This document shows positions 1 through 10,188 of a stretch of 64,000 nucleotides of DNA, piece by piece. This DNA is from Trematomus loennbergii. Its lineage: Eukaryota; Chordata; Actinopteri; Perciformes; Nototheniidae. The DNA lies in assembly GCA_012861695.1 (NCBI GenBank), contig JAAOOA010000090.1, forward strand, positions 1,662,494 to 1,726,493, given 5' to 3'. How positions within the stretch are numbered: the first letter of the stretch is position 1; each line of letters starts with the position of its first letter. The notes under the pieces were generated by a model. The model was not told the DNA's origin, ran no database searches, and worked only from the letters and a program-made list of their open reading frames with translations. Both the position numbers and the translations under genes were made by a program.

Positions 1-800
1 TGTCCGAGTCATGGGGTCCAGAACTGACTGAAGACATGTGGAACAGAGGACAGGCATGGTTCCATGTACAGGGAACTTTTTGAACCTTTCTGCAGCGATA
101 AATAAAGAAAACAAAGAAGACATTATTAATAATAGTAATGATGGTAACAACAATAATATTAGTATAACTATTTATATAGCACTTACACAATTGCAAAGTG
201 ATTCTCACAACAAAAATAAAGAACAAAACAATATCAACAATAAAAAAACAAATGATTATAGGAATGTTAAGAGACAAAGAAATGATAAACATTCTGAGAG
301 GCCGACTACAAAAGCTAGACTCAATGGCTCTTGATGACATCAATGAGCAGTCCCAATAGATGCTGTGGTATAAAAAGAAATAGAATAGGTCCAGATTTCT
401 TCTATTTTGTGTTGGATGATTTGTTTTATTGATTGCTGATGGATGTATATATATAGGGTTTATTCAACAGCAGTAAAGCATTAAGTTGCTAAATTAACGT
501 ACACTGAACTGTAAAACAACTTACCACTATTTAGGAAAGGCTCTGATCAGGAGGGTTGACTAGTAGGACAGCAAAGAGGTGGTGTCATGTACAACCATTG
601 GTAGATGTTACACCTGAAAGAAAGATAAGGAAATAAGAGAAGACAGGAGGACAAACATCCTCTTAAGTAAAAGACCAAATCATGTCAAGCTTTAACCTGA
701 GCCTGTTTTTTCAGTCTTTACAATGCACTGTTGGAAAATACCTTCCAAAGGCTACATTCAAACTCAATACCATAAATAACTGGGTACCAAAGTGCTTTAC
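1..800. other. Start of duplicated segment A, no gene recognised
   Basis: This stretch is nearly identical to 17206-18004 and 31928-33560, which marks it as the beginning of the repeating segment. It is AT-rich, and the 98-codon open frame starting near position 38 is a low-complexity Asn/Lys/Ile frame with no recognisable domain. Copy C carries an 835 bp insertion in this stretch after its TTAA at 32586-32589. The empty site here is the TTAA at 663-666. Nothing else could be supported. Confidence 0.6.
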
Positions 801-1210
801 CTGATAGAACACGTTCCACACGGAGCAGCAACCATCCGGCTCGGCCTTTTGCTGCATATCATCTCCTCCCTCTCCACTGTTTCCAGTAGATCTCTACTGT
901 CCAATAAAACTGAAATTCCCCAAAAAATCATATTAAAAAAGTTAAAAACAATAACTTGCTTTTGGCATTGAAATAGATTAGAATCTCACCTTTTTCCTGG
1001 ATGTCAGGAAGGCCAGGAAGTCGTTCCCTTCAAGTCCGCAACCAGTCATAGGGGTTCAAATGCAAAGCCTGAACGATGACAAGAGCGAGATTTACATTTT
1101 ACAATTATATTTTTAATTCATACCAGAGCAGTGTGTACATAGGCCCTGTACGACATGCAAAGAACAGATCAAATCCCCTGACAGACTCACACACTTTGGT
1201 GATGTCCTCA
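801..1210 (-). other. Possible minus-strand exons of an unidentified gene, copy A
   Basis: Read on the minus strand, 801-909 is bounded by a polypyrimidine/AG acceptor (GGGGAATTTCAG) and a GT donor (CTATCAG/GTAAAG). A second block near 974-1074 ends in AAAAAG/GTGAG and follows a GTTCAG acceptor. A third block around 1120-1210 encodes a conserved-looking stretch including SDEDITKVCESVRGFDLFF. The same blocks recur in copies B and C. Copy A lacks about 20 bases in the third block relative to B and C. The product was not recognised, and reading frames do not join cleanly across the blocks, so this may be a decayed gene or a non-coding transcript. Confidence 0.3.
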
Positions 1211-1584
1211 TCTGATAATGTTTCACATTACTCAAAGTATATGTATGTTTTGCATCTCCTCAACAATGGTCTGTATCATTGAGTAGAAAAAAACTGTCCC
1301 CACAATTTCAGGTAGATTAACACACATTTGTAAGAAAAGTTTACAATGAAGCACAAAAACCCTCTTTGTATTAAGCTAGCTGCCACAGAAAGTACAGCTT
1401 AACATGCTAACCTTTGGTAGAGAGCTACAGTTAGCTAACTTCATGTTCAACACAACACCTCTAATGGCATTACATTGACGATTTTACAAACAAAACGTAA
1501 CTCTCTCAACTTGTAAGATAACGTTAAGTTAACTTACAACTTATAACTGCATCACGTTTTTCAGGGGAAACACAAACTGCAGAA
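1211..1584. other. Intergenic, no gene seen, copy A
   Basis: Parallels 18470-18803 and 34020-34350. It has repeated TTAGCTAAC-type motifs but no convincing open frame. Sequence homologous to copies B and C stops at about 1584, where a minisatellite replaces roughly 3.5-4 kb that they retain. Confidence 0.5.
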
Positions 1585-1690
1585 CCAGCTCAAACCAGCT
1601 AAAACCAGCTAAAACCAGCTAAAACCAGCTAAAACCAGCTAAAACCAGCAACCATCTTAAGCTGGTCTATGCTGGTTTTTTCAGCAGGGG
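1585..1690. repeat. Ten-base minisatellite (AAAACCAGCT)n
   Basis: About six tandem copies of AAAACCAGCT/CAAACCAGCT are followed by a diverged inverted-looking tail (AAGCTGGTCTATGCTGG). Similar CCAGCT/AGCTGG arrays are common interspersed repeats in fish. It sits exactly where copy A loses the block present at 18804-22294 in B and 34351-38516 in C, so it marks a rearrangement junction. Confidence 0.8.
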
Positions 1691-1794
1691 GGATACACCT
1701 GGATAAATAAAGGTTTGAAATGAAATGAAATGAATTATATATTTTCATATTTGTTGCATAGATGCATTTTTAACGAAAGTTTTTATTCTTGTTT

Positions 1795-1985
1795 TTTCAA
1801 TTACCACCCACTGTACACCCCCCCTACACATTTACATTACATACAGGGTGTTCGGGTAAATAAAGCTCCTCCAGTTTGGGTCCTTATCACAACTGATCAA
1901 GATGGCCAAAAGATTCTCTGCTCAGAGGGCCTTGCAAATGATTTTGAAAGAGAGAGAACCATTTGATGATGATGTAGAGCAGGGG
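1795..1985 (+). mobile_element. piggyBac-like 5' fragment, copy A (truncated)
   Basis: A frame starting at ATG 1902 begins MAKRFSAQRALQMIL and continues with an acidic stretch (EPFDDDVE), which resembles the N-terminus of fish piggyBac-family transposases. Only about 26 codons survive before an unrelated repeat (AGGGGTGTCAAACTC) takes over. The homologous stretch in copy C (38788-39112) also keeps the piggyBac-like terminal repeat, so this is the more truncated remnant. It has no catalytic domain. Confidence 0.5.
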
Positions 1986-2380
1986 TGTCAAACTCAAATA
2001 CACAGTGGGCCAAAATAAAAAAATGGGTACTAGTCGAGGGCCGGACTCGTTCAATGTTTATTGCAAAACTTATTGAAATGAACTTATTGCACATATTAAA
2101 CTTGGAACTAACAAAGCTTAAATGATTGCCTATAAAAACAAGATTAAACATTAAATAATCAGTTGCATTCATTTCTTATGGCTCTATCTGCAGCTTTTCC
2201 AGAGTCATTTCTTATGATTACATTTTTCCACAGGCCAACAACAGCTTCAAAAAAACTATTTCCCTCAAAGAAAAAACCAAACATGCCCTGTTGTCTCAAG
2301 AAAACAAGTGCAGAAGGAAACACCCATTGAAACTCAGTTTGCTGCTCTGTGATGCTCGTTCAAGCCAGATACTTGGCAGG

Positions 2381-2595
2381 TGTGACAGAGCTCCTCCCTC
2401 ACCTGACTCACCTGAGATAAATCAGGAAACAGTTTGTTATTCTCCCTCACTGCAGAGAGAGAGACGGACTGAAAAACAGACGATCAGATTCACCTTCAGA
2501 CCAAACTAACAACTTCCTCTGAGTTCAGCTACAGGAGAGAAAAGTGGAAACTACAACACTGCTGCTTCAACCTGCGGACCCTCCACCCCCTGAAG
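2381..2595 (+). other. TRIM copy A, non-coding first exon and proximal promoter
   Basis: The stretch ends in a consensus donor CTGAAG/GTGAGT at 2595/2596. The matching acceptor is TGTGTTTTCAG at 10571-10581, just before the TRIM start codon. It has no long open frame, so it is read as 5' UTR. The 5' limit is not visible. 2381 is where flank type 1 (A, C) and flank type 2 (B, D) converge on a common sequence, so transcription probably starts near or upstream of it. Immediately downstream of the donor, after 28 intronic bases, the large terminal-inverted-repeat element begins. Confidence 0.6.
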
Positions 2596-2699
2596 GTGAG
2601 TCTGACTCCAAACAATACTCAAATGGCGCTTTTCCACTGCAGGACCTAGCACGGCTTAGCAGGGTTTATTTTGGCCTTGGTAGGCCATGCTCACTTTAA

Positions 2700-3637
2700 A
2701 GGTCCCATGTCATGGCCATTTCTACTGATCATAACTCCATTGTTGAGGTCTACTAGAACAGATTTACATTGTTCAATGTTCCAAACTCACATTGGTTTCT
2801 CATACAGAATCTCTGTATAGTATGTGTATTCACTCTCTGTCCTAAACGGCTTTTTGGAGCTCCTGCCCCCCCCTCCCTATGAGCCCAGTGTGCTCTGATT
2901 GGTCAGCTCGCCCACTCTGTTCTGTTGAGTCCACCACCGTTACAGCGGAACATCAGTGATTATGTGTTACAATGGCGTTAGCAGCCAGGAAATGACACCA
3001 GTAATGACAAACAGATGAGAATGCTGCGTGGGGTCTGGGTGCCGTGTTGGCGGGACGTTGCGGGGCTCGCTGCTCCGCCCTTTGAGGCTCGAGGAGCGGA
3101 CAGTGTGAGCTGGATTACTGGTCTTGTTTCCTGGTTGCTGCGTGGGTCTGCGAGACAGCGAGACACCGCAAAACTCAGCCTGAGCACACACACACACTCA
3201 CAGCCTGGCTGTTCGCCACATAGTTCGCCAAACACTCACAGCCTGAGAAAAGATAAGGCAGTCAGTGTATGTGCCGGCAAAACTCCGCGCAGTAGCGCGG
3301 CTGAGAAAAGACAAGGCTGAGTGAGTGTTTCTCCGCGATCCCAACTCGTCTATTACCAACATTCAGGTAGCTCTATGCTCGACGCTAAAGGTCCCCCCAC
3401 TGCGTTTGATAGTGTTGCAAGGGATCCTGGTGTGTGAGGAGCTCCACGGATTGGTCCATTTGGATATGGTGACGTCACTGTACCCAGAAAGAAAAAATGG
3501 AAAAAGAAAGTGTTAGAGTTTACTCGCTACAGGGTGTACTTTGAGGGTTTGTGACTTTGCAGACCGTTTACATGCATACAAAGCTACATAACACCCAAGG
3601 GGATGGGTAATAACCAGAAAAGCATGACATGGGACCT
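2700..3637. mobile_element. TTAA-site MITE with AGGTCCCATGTCATG ends, copy A
   Basis: The element is bounded by TTAA at 2696-2699 and 3638-3641. Its ends are inverted repeats, AGGTCCCATGTCATG on the left and CATGACATGGGACCT on the right. TTAA targets and short inverted repeats fit a non-autonomous piggyBac-like (or Kolobok-like) element. The short open frames inside (for example 3015-3320) occur on both strands in several copies and look incidental. The same element is at 39826-40724 and 50371-51307, truncated in B, and an independent copy in opposite orientation is at 32590-33424. Confidence 0.8.
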
Positions 3638-3805
3638 TTAAGCTGCGTTTCCATTACAGTTAGTAACTGGGGTAGTTAACGACGCAGTGTAGGCGGGGCG
3701 ATCGGCTGTTCGGCGGGCGGAGCGACGCTGCGTAAAACTGCCGTGACGTTATCTTCAATGCGACACAACTCACAAAACACCATAACAATGGAGGATATGG
3801 AAGCG

Positions 3806-3981
3806 AAAAAACAAAGGGCCTAGATAAACGTGGTATACATTAAACAAAACAAAGGGCCTAGATAAACGTGGTATACAGTTTAAAATGTTAATAATATATT
3901 TAAAGTGTTCAAAGTACAGTTTCAGTGCAGTAGCAGCGGTGATGGGCAGAAAAGTTACTGGTGCTGGATGAGGGAGGTTGG

Positions 3982-4016
<35 letters not shown>

Positions 4017-6547
4017 GGGGGGGGGGAGAAAGGTCTGAGGCAGGGTGGAGAGTTCAGGGGAGAGTTGACAGAGAGGGGGAGAGAGGGAGGGAGGGAGGGG
4101 AGAGAGTTCAGCATCCTGACCGCCTGGTGGAGGAAGCTGTTCCTCAGCCTGACGGTGCCCCAGCTGAGGCTGCGGAACCTTCTTCCTGAAGGCAGGCGGC
4201 CGAAGAGGCTGTTGGAGGGGTGGGTGGAGTCACCCGCAATGCTGAGTGCTTTGCGGGTGAGGCGGGTGTTGTATATGTCCTGTAGTGAGGGGAGTGAGGC
4301 ACCGATGATCCTCTGGGCAGAGTTCACAATGCGCTGCAGGCTCTTGCGGTCGGCGGCGGTGCAGCTTCCGAACCACAGTGTGATACAGCTGCTAAGGATG
4401 CTCTCGGTGGCGCCTCGGTAGAAGGACAGCATGATGGGGGGTGATGCTCCGGCCCGCTTGAGCTTCCGGATGAAGTACAGGCACTGCTGGGCTTTCCTCG
4501 CTAGTGCGGTGGTGTTGTTTTTCCAGGTGAGGTCATCAGTGATGGTCACCCCAAGGAATTTGGTGCTGGTCACCTGCGTCACAGCAGCGCCGTTGATGGT
4601 CAGGGGGAGAGGGGGTCGACGGTGGGTTCTCCTGAAGTCAACAACTATCTCCTTTGTTTTCTCCACGTTGAGGAAGAGGTTGTTGTTTTGGCACCACAGG
4701 GCCAGCTGGTTCACTTCCTTCCTGTAGTTAGTCTTGTCGTTGTTGCTGATGAGACCCACCACAGTAGTGTCGCCTGCAAACTTCACAATGTGGTTGGTGC
4801 TGAAGATGGGTTTGCAGTCGTGGGTCAGCAGAGTGAAGAGAAGGGGGCTGAGCACACATCCTTGGGGGGCCCCCGTGCTCAGTATGAGGGTGTTTGAGGT
4901 GTTATTGTTGACCCGTACAGCTTGTGGTCTCTCTGTGAGGAAGTCCAGCAACCAGTTACAGAGAGAGGGGCTGAGGCCCAGGTCTGTACGTTTTTGTACA
5001 AGCTGCTGGGGGATGATGGTGTTGAATGCTGAGCTGAAGTCTATGAATAGCATTCTGACATATGGGTCCTTAGTCTTAGTCTTAGCCTTAGTGTTAGTGT
5101 CCAGGTATGTGAGGGCTGGGTGGACAGCGGAGGAGATTGCATCCTCTGTGGACCGTTTAGCTCGGTAGGCAAACTGAAACGGGTCCAGTGATGGGGGGAG
5201 GGTGGATATGATCTGCTTCATGACCAGCCTTTCGAAGCACTTCATGATGGTGGAAGTTAGTGCGACGGGGCGGTAGTCGATGAAGCCGGATGGAGATGAC
5301 TTCTTTGGCACTGGAATGATGGTGGTTTCCTTGAAGCACGAGGGAACAACAGCCTGGCTCAGGGAGATGTTAAAAATGTCTGTGAGGACATCTGTGAGCT
5401 CTTCCGCGCAGTCCTTCAGCACACGACCAGGAATGTTGTCAGGTCCTGCAGCCTTGCGGGGGTTAATCCTCAGCAGTGTGCTCCTCACACTGGCTGGTGA
5501 AAGACGCAAAGCCTGGTCGTCGGTGGGGGGGGTGGTTTTCTGCGCAGGTGTGTTGTTCTGTGCTTCAAAGCATGCAAAGAAGCCGTTGAGGTTGTTGAGC
5601 AGGGAGGTATTACTGTCACAGGTCTGTGGCGGTGGTTTGTAGTCCGTTAGGGTCCTTATGCCCTGCCACAGGCTCCGTGAGTCCCTGCTATCCTTGAAAT
5701 GTCCTGTAATTTTTCGGGTGAATTTTTGTTTTGCTTTCCTAATGCCTCGGGTCAGGTCAGCCCTGGCTGGTTTCAGCCCAGCTGGATCTCCAGCTTTGAA
5801 GGCTTTGAAGGCGATGTTGCGGACCTTCACCAGCGTGAGGACCTCCCCTGTCAGCCATGGCTTCTGGTTGGCCCGGATGGTGATGGTTCTGTTTTGTGTC
5901 ACATCGTCAATGCATTTGGTGATGGAGCCCGTCTCTGTGTATTCTTGTATGTTGGTGTGATGGTTGTATGTGGCTGCCTGCTTGAACATGTCAGTAGTAG
6001 CTGTAGTGTCAAAGCAGTCTCTGAGTGCAGCTGTGCTGTCCTCTGACCACACCCGTACCTGTTTTGAAACCGGTTTGATGGCTTTTACCCTGGCTCTGTA
6101 AGCTGGTTCCAACAGAACAGTGAGGTGATCAGAAAGGCCGATGTGGGGAGGGGGGATGCCTTGTAAGCACCTTTGATGTTGGTATAGACCAGGTCTAATG
6201 TGTTTTTTCCCCTGGTTGGAAATCGACATGCTGATATATTTTAGGCAGCACAGTTTTTAAGTTAGCGTGGTTGAAGTCTCCAGCTACGATGAGAAGGCCG
6301 TCTGGGTGTGCTGTCTGCTGCTCACTGATGGCTCTGTACAGTTCACCGAGTGCCTCCTCTTTACCCTCACTACTGGGGTTAGGCGGGAGGTAAACAGCCA
6401 CCACAAGAATCGCTGTAAACTCCCTCGGCAGGTAAAAAGGACGGCATTTTAGAACCATAAATTCCACCAGTGGCGAGCAGTGTTGGCTAACAACAACAGT
6501 ATCTCGGCACCAAGCGCCACTGATGTGCACACACAGCCCGCCGCCGC
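3806..6547 (-). mobile_element. L2/CR1-like LINE, 5'-truncated, endonuclease plus reverse transcriptase, copy A
   Basis: The minus-strand frame 6590-6195 carries the end of an APE-type endonuclease (GDFNHANLK motif). The overlapping frame 6229-3770 (819 codons) carries a reverse transcriptase: PVPKK near residue 310, FIDFSSAFN at 395-403 and [10 protein letters not shown] at 453-462. The sequence style matches fish L2-type LINEs of the CR1 group. The endonuclease and RT are split by one missing base near 6220, where copy C keeps four A where A has three. The catalytic FADD box reads FAGD (residues 484-487), with Gly from GGC at 4774-4772, so the enzyme should be inactive. The 3' end (3806-3890) holds nearly two copies of a 40-odd base repeat rather than poly(A). 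The Pro/His/Thr-rich end of the frame is translated microsatellite. Confidence 0.85.
3982..4026. repeat. (GT)n-poly(G) microsatellite in LINE 3' region, copy A
   Basis: About 32 bases of GT dinucleotides run into about 13 G. The equivalent tract in copy C at 41066-41192 is nearly three times longer. Confidence 0.95.
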
Positions 6548-6617
6548 GTACTGCCCCATAATAAGAACATTTGAGAAAATAACAGATCATGAAAAGAAAA
6601 TCTTTCTAATAAATTAA

Positions 6618-7790
6618 CCTCTTCTACACCGCACCCCCGATATCGGGGGAAAAACGCGTCATCTGAGGAAACAGTGTCTGAGGGCATCTTAATATTTAAT
6701 AAACTATGAATTTTTATATCCATGTAACAGGAAGAAACTCATCTAACTGATCAGTTAGATTTTTTTTTTTTAAATAAACCCACAATGCTAACGCTGAGCC
6801 TCTGAATTAGCAACTAGTGAAAAATGCTAACAAATTACTGCACCGAAATTCACTCATAAAACCTTATTATTTATCTTTTCTGCACATCCAACACATCGTT
6901 TCACATCGTGAGGTGACACAGAATCGATGGGTACATACATTATCACTCTATGATACGAACTCGCGACTTTATAAACAAAAACAGACATCAAAACATGTGC
7001 GCTACGTAGCTAAAAACGCTAACATGGCTTACCTGTGTCGTAGTCTGGTCAAAAGTGGTCTTCAATGGCATTAAAACGGTGAAAACGCTGCTGAAGTTAA
7101 TCTATAGGTGAATCCAATGTGTCTGTGTCCCTTTGAAATGATTTCTGATAATCCATAAGCAATAAACCTGCTTTTCCGTTTCCAGATGTCAGAGCTAGAG
7201 TATAGGTTCGCTCTGATGCAAAACTGCATGCGCGAAGCCCCAACCTTTTTCTTTTTACCATGTGTGTGAGTGGGGAGATTCCCCTTCGATTTTATTGGCT
7301 CTAACGGTCAGAGAGAGGTGTCAATCACCAAAATCGACCAATGGGTTTCAGAGAAACGGTAAAACCCCCATTTCCACCCAAATCACCTCAGAGGTGGAGT
7401 GTTTTTTGCTAAACCTCTCTAAAAAGGTCAAATGTCAATTGTTTTGCATCAATCTTGATACAGGGTACTTATCATATGTTGTACTTTGGATTCCTGAAGC
7501 TTTTAGTCTACCTTACCATCATCCAAGGGTAGTTTTCACTATAAGTACAAAATAATTTTTGGACGGACACTATAATTTACAGTTTTTTATTATGTTCAAT
7601 CTGAATTTTCTTTAAAATAAAAAACATCTATATTGATTCTGACTTTTCTACATCCAACTCACAGGTTTATCATTACTTTGAGAACAAAGATTATTAATTT
7701 AACCCTTTTAGAAGGGAAGATATGGCCATTTGTTCTGGGAATGTCATTTTCGAGCCTGAGACCTGAAAAACAAGCTCAGTGCTTAACAGG
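6618..7790. mobile_element. 1.17 kb TTAA-site DNA element, copy A
   Basis: The element is flanked by TTAA at 6614-6617 and 7791-7794. Copy D has the uninterrupted site at 57681-57690 (single TTAA at 57685-57688), so the boundaries are exact. The termini CCTCTTCTACACCG and, on the other strand, CCTGTTAAGCACTG are imperfect inverted repeats. The left end holds two perfect palindromes, CCCCCGATATCGGGGG (6634-6649) and a 20-mer at 6741-6760. No transposase frame is visible, so it is probably a non-autonomous piggyBac-like element. It is shared with copy C (43738-44895). Confidence 0.75.
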
Positions 7791-7825
7791 TTAAGGTCTG
7801 TTTGTTTGTTTAGATCTACTGTTAA

Positions 7826-8602
7826 AGGTGGGGTAGGTAAGTTTGAGAAACCGGCTCGAGATACACTTTTTGTTATATTCCATGGAATGCTCTTAACATC
7901 CCGATAGCAATGAATATTTTAAGTGCTTTGACAAAAAATCCATAAAAAAATGTCATCTGTGGAAGCCGTAGTACTGGCTAACTATAGGTTAATCCAATGT
8001 GTCTGTGTCCCTTTGAAATGATTTCTGATAATCCATAAACAATAAACCTGCTTTTCCGTTTCCAGATGTCAGAGTATAGGTTCGCTCTGATGCATGGGCG
8101 AAGCCCCCACTTTTTTTTTATACCATGTGTGTGAGTGGGGAGATTCCCCTTCGATTCTATTGGCTCTAACGGTCAGATAGAGATGTCAATCACCAAAATC
8201 GACCAATGGGTTCCAGAGAAACGGTAAAACCCCCATTTCCACCCAAATCACCTCAGAGGTGGAGTTTGTTTTGCTAAACCTCTCTAAAAAGGTCAAATGT
8301 CACTTGTTTTGCATCAATCTTGATACAGGGTACTTATTATATGTTGTTGTTCTGTGGAAGCCGTAGCACTGTAAAAAGCATGACCAATCATCTGAGCCGG
8401 CCCGGCTAAAGTAACTGGATGGCCTACCTGCCTGTCAGCCTTCCATCTGTGCACAAACTTATCTCGTGCCATCATTGGTCATGTGCGCGTTCGTGTGTGT
8501 TGGAGGAGGGGCTCTGTAAGGAAGTGGCAGATTTTTTCCGGTTGTGTATTTTCAAATTCTAGCGCACTCGAGCTGGTTTCTCCAAAATTACCTACCCCAC
8601 CT
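7826..8602. mobile_element. TTAA-site MITE (AGGTGGGGTAGGTAA ends) with internal insertion, copy A
   Basis: Ends AGGTGGGGTAGGTAAGTTTG and its complement near 8575-8602 form inverted repeats flanked by TTAA at 7822-7825 and 8603-8606. Copies C (44932-45320) and D (57721-58101) are about 385 bp. Copy A is nearly twice as long because about 370 bp homologous to 7100-7480 has been inserted between duplicated 20-base flanks (CTGTGGAAGCCGTAG.ACTG). Confidence 0.75.
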
Positions 8603-8689
8603 TTAACACAGAGGAAATCACGATAAAAATACTTGTTACAAACAAACAGTTTAATATAATAAACAAGTGCAAATAACAAAGCAAACTAT

Positions 8690-10188
8690 AAACATAAATA
8701 CAACCATTCCTGCTGGGCCAGATCTGCACTGTGCATCTCCCTCAGGACTGTGAGGTGCTCCTCTCCTCGTTTCCTCTTGCCTGGAAGACAATAAGATAAA
8801 CCTTTTTTTTTTTTTAAATCACCGTAATTCAGGTGTCATAGCAGCAACAGCAATAAGAATGAAAAACACAGGACAGTTACAGGTCACGCAAGGATATAAG
8901 AATAAAATATATAAGTATAAACAGAACAACGGTAAGGATGAACTAAAGACGGTTCTGGCCCTAGATGTTTACAATGATTGTGAAACTGAATTACATTATG
9001 TCCAGCCTGTTGATAATGAATATAAATATATGTATACATATGTATGAGTATGTACAAATATACAGTCATGAAGTAAATGGATAGTTACAAATGAATATAA
9101 GTATGAATAATTATGAGACCAGTTTAAAGTGCAACAATACTTAACAATGAAGAACATACAAGAATATATTAGGATGTCACACACAATTTTACTAGCTGCA
9201 ACATTAATAGTGATTCTTACTACTTTTACTTTTGGTACGTTACTTTATTTGTAACAGAGCATTTCCACACATTGGTATTGCTTATTTTACTTACTGACGA
9301 TGATCTAAAGTTTAAAAAAAGTCACAATTCCAGTCGTTTTGCCATGCCTATTTCTTACTTAAAGGGGACCTATCATGCAAAATGCACTTTTGTACGTCTT
9401 TTATACATGAATATGTGTCCCCGGTGTTCCAGGGAACTCACCAAGTGTCAGAAAACACAACCCTCTCTATTTTCCTCCATACCCAAATCTCTAAAAAAGG
9501 GGCTGCAACGGATCTGATGAAAACTGATCCAGATTTGAACACTGTCCTGACGTCAGGACAGTGGCGCTACGGCTATTGGGCCAACTCCACCAATCAGGAG
9601 GAGACAGCCACGGCCATTGCCGTTCGAAAGCGCTGGAGACGCTGTAGTACATATGCCAGGCCAGTAGGTGGTGCTGTTGCTCACCGAATCAGCCCTTACA
9701 AAAACAGGGATAAAAAAGTGCACATTGAGCGAAATGAGGCATGGCTAAAATCATGATCTGTTTGGTATTTTGAAAATTAAAAGTATAAATATGCCTAATA
9801 TAGGTATGGTACTACACTATATTATTATAATATAGCATGAAGTCCACTTTAACTCTAGAAAACTGGACGTAAACAATGGTACATATGGTGTTAGCAAACA
9901 ATAGCTCTTGCTAATGCTATCTGTGCTAACCGTAGTCTTCGGGGCTCCATAAAAGCATGGGTTGTCGAACATAAATGTACGGATAAAATAGGCATGTTTG
10001 TTAGAAATGAGCTTTACAATAGATAGGGACACAACGCTTTCAAGCAAAGAACAGAGCGTTAGCAAAAACGTACCATCCTGCAGCCGTTGCCGAGTCCAGG
10101 CGTCGTTGTATTTTTTCATCCGCAACGAGATGGAGTAACGTCTGTACCTCGTCAAACGACCACGGCGTGTTTTTTTTGTTGCTGCCAT
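8690..10188 (-). other. Remnant minus-strand gene inside the intron transposon, copy A
   Basis: On the minus strand, 10188 starts a frame MAATKKTRRGRLTRYRRYS with a possible donor after LQDG near 10073 (CAGGATG/GTACG). At the other end, 8780-8690 follows a good acceptor (TGTCTTCCAG) and encodes RGEEHLTVLREMHSADLAQQ before a stop. These are plausible first and last exons of a transposon-borne accessory protein, possibly a DNA-binding partner, but no intact domain is recognised. Copies B and C keep both ends. Copy D has lost the first exon by a deletion near 59073. Confidence 0.3.
9363..9848. mobile_element. TTAA-site MITE unique to copy A
   Basis: The insert of 486 bp is flanked by TTAA at 9359-9362 and 9849-9852. 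Copies B, C and D keep the empty site (TTAA at 25079-25082, 46066-46069, 58869-58872). Its termini, AGGGGACCTATCATGC and AGTGGACTTCATGC (other strand), are related inverted repeats. The 124-codon plus-strand frame across it shows no domain. It is non-autonomous and piggyBac-like by target site. Confidence 0.85.

Noticed and set aside
38..334. 98-residue Asn/Lys-rich protein repeated at 17243 and 31965
   Set aside because: Low-complexity AT-rich frame, altered by indels in copy C, with no family resemblance or gene signals.
1585..1650. Regularly spaced short repeats as a CRISPR-like array
   Set aside because: The units are head-to-tail 10-mers without spacers in a fish-like genome.
2530..2560. 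Interferon-response (ISRE) element AGAAAAGTGGAAACT in TRIM exon 1
   Set aside because: The spacing between the GAAA half-sites is four instead of two, and it lies in the leader. Too weak to call.
3015..3320. 101-codon frame conserved in all four introns (and its antisense)
   Set aside because: It lies wholly inside the TTAA MITE, is shifted by indels between copies, is open on both strands and has no domain. The conservation reflects recent duplication.
3770..4020. C-terminal Pro/His/Thr tail of the LINE protein
   Set aside because: The frame simply runs through the GT microsatellite and the 3' tail repeat. It is not part of the RT.
8859..9184. Short Tyr/Ile-rich frames repeated in all introns
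   Set aside because: They arise from ATATGTATA-type simple sequence in the intron transposon.
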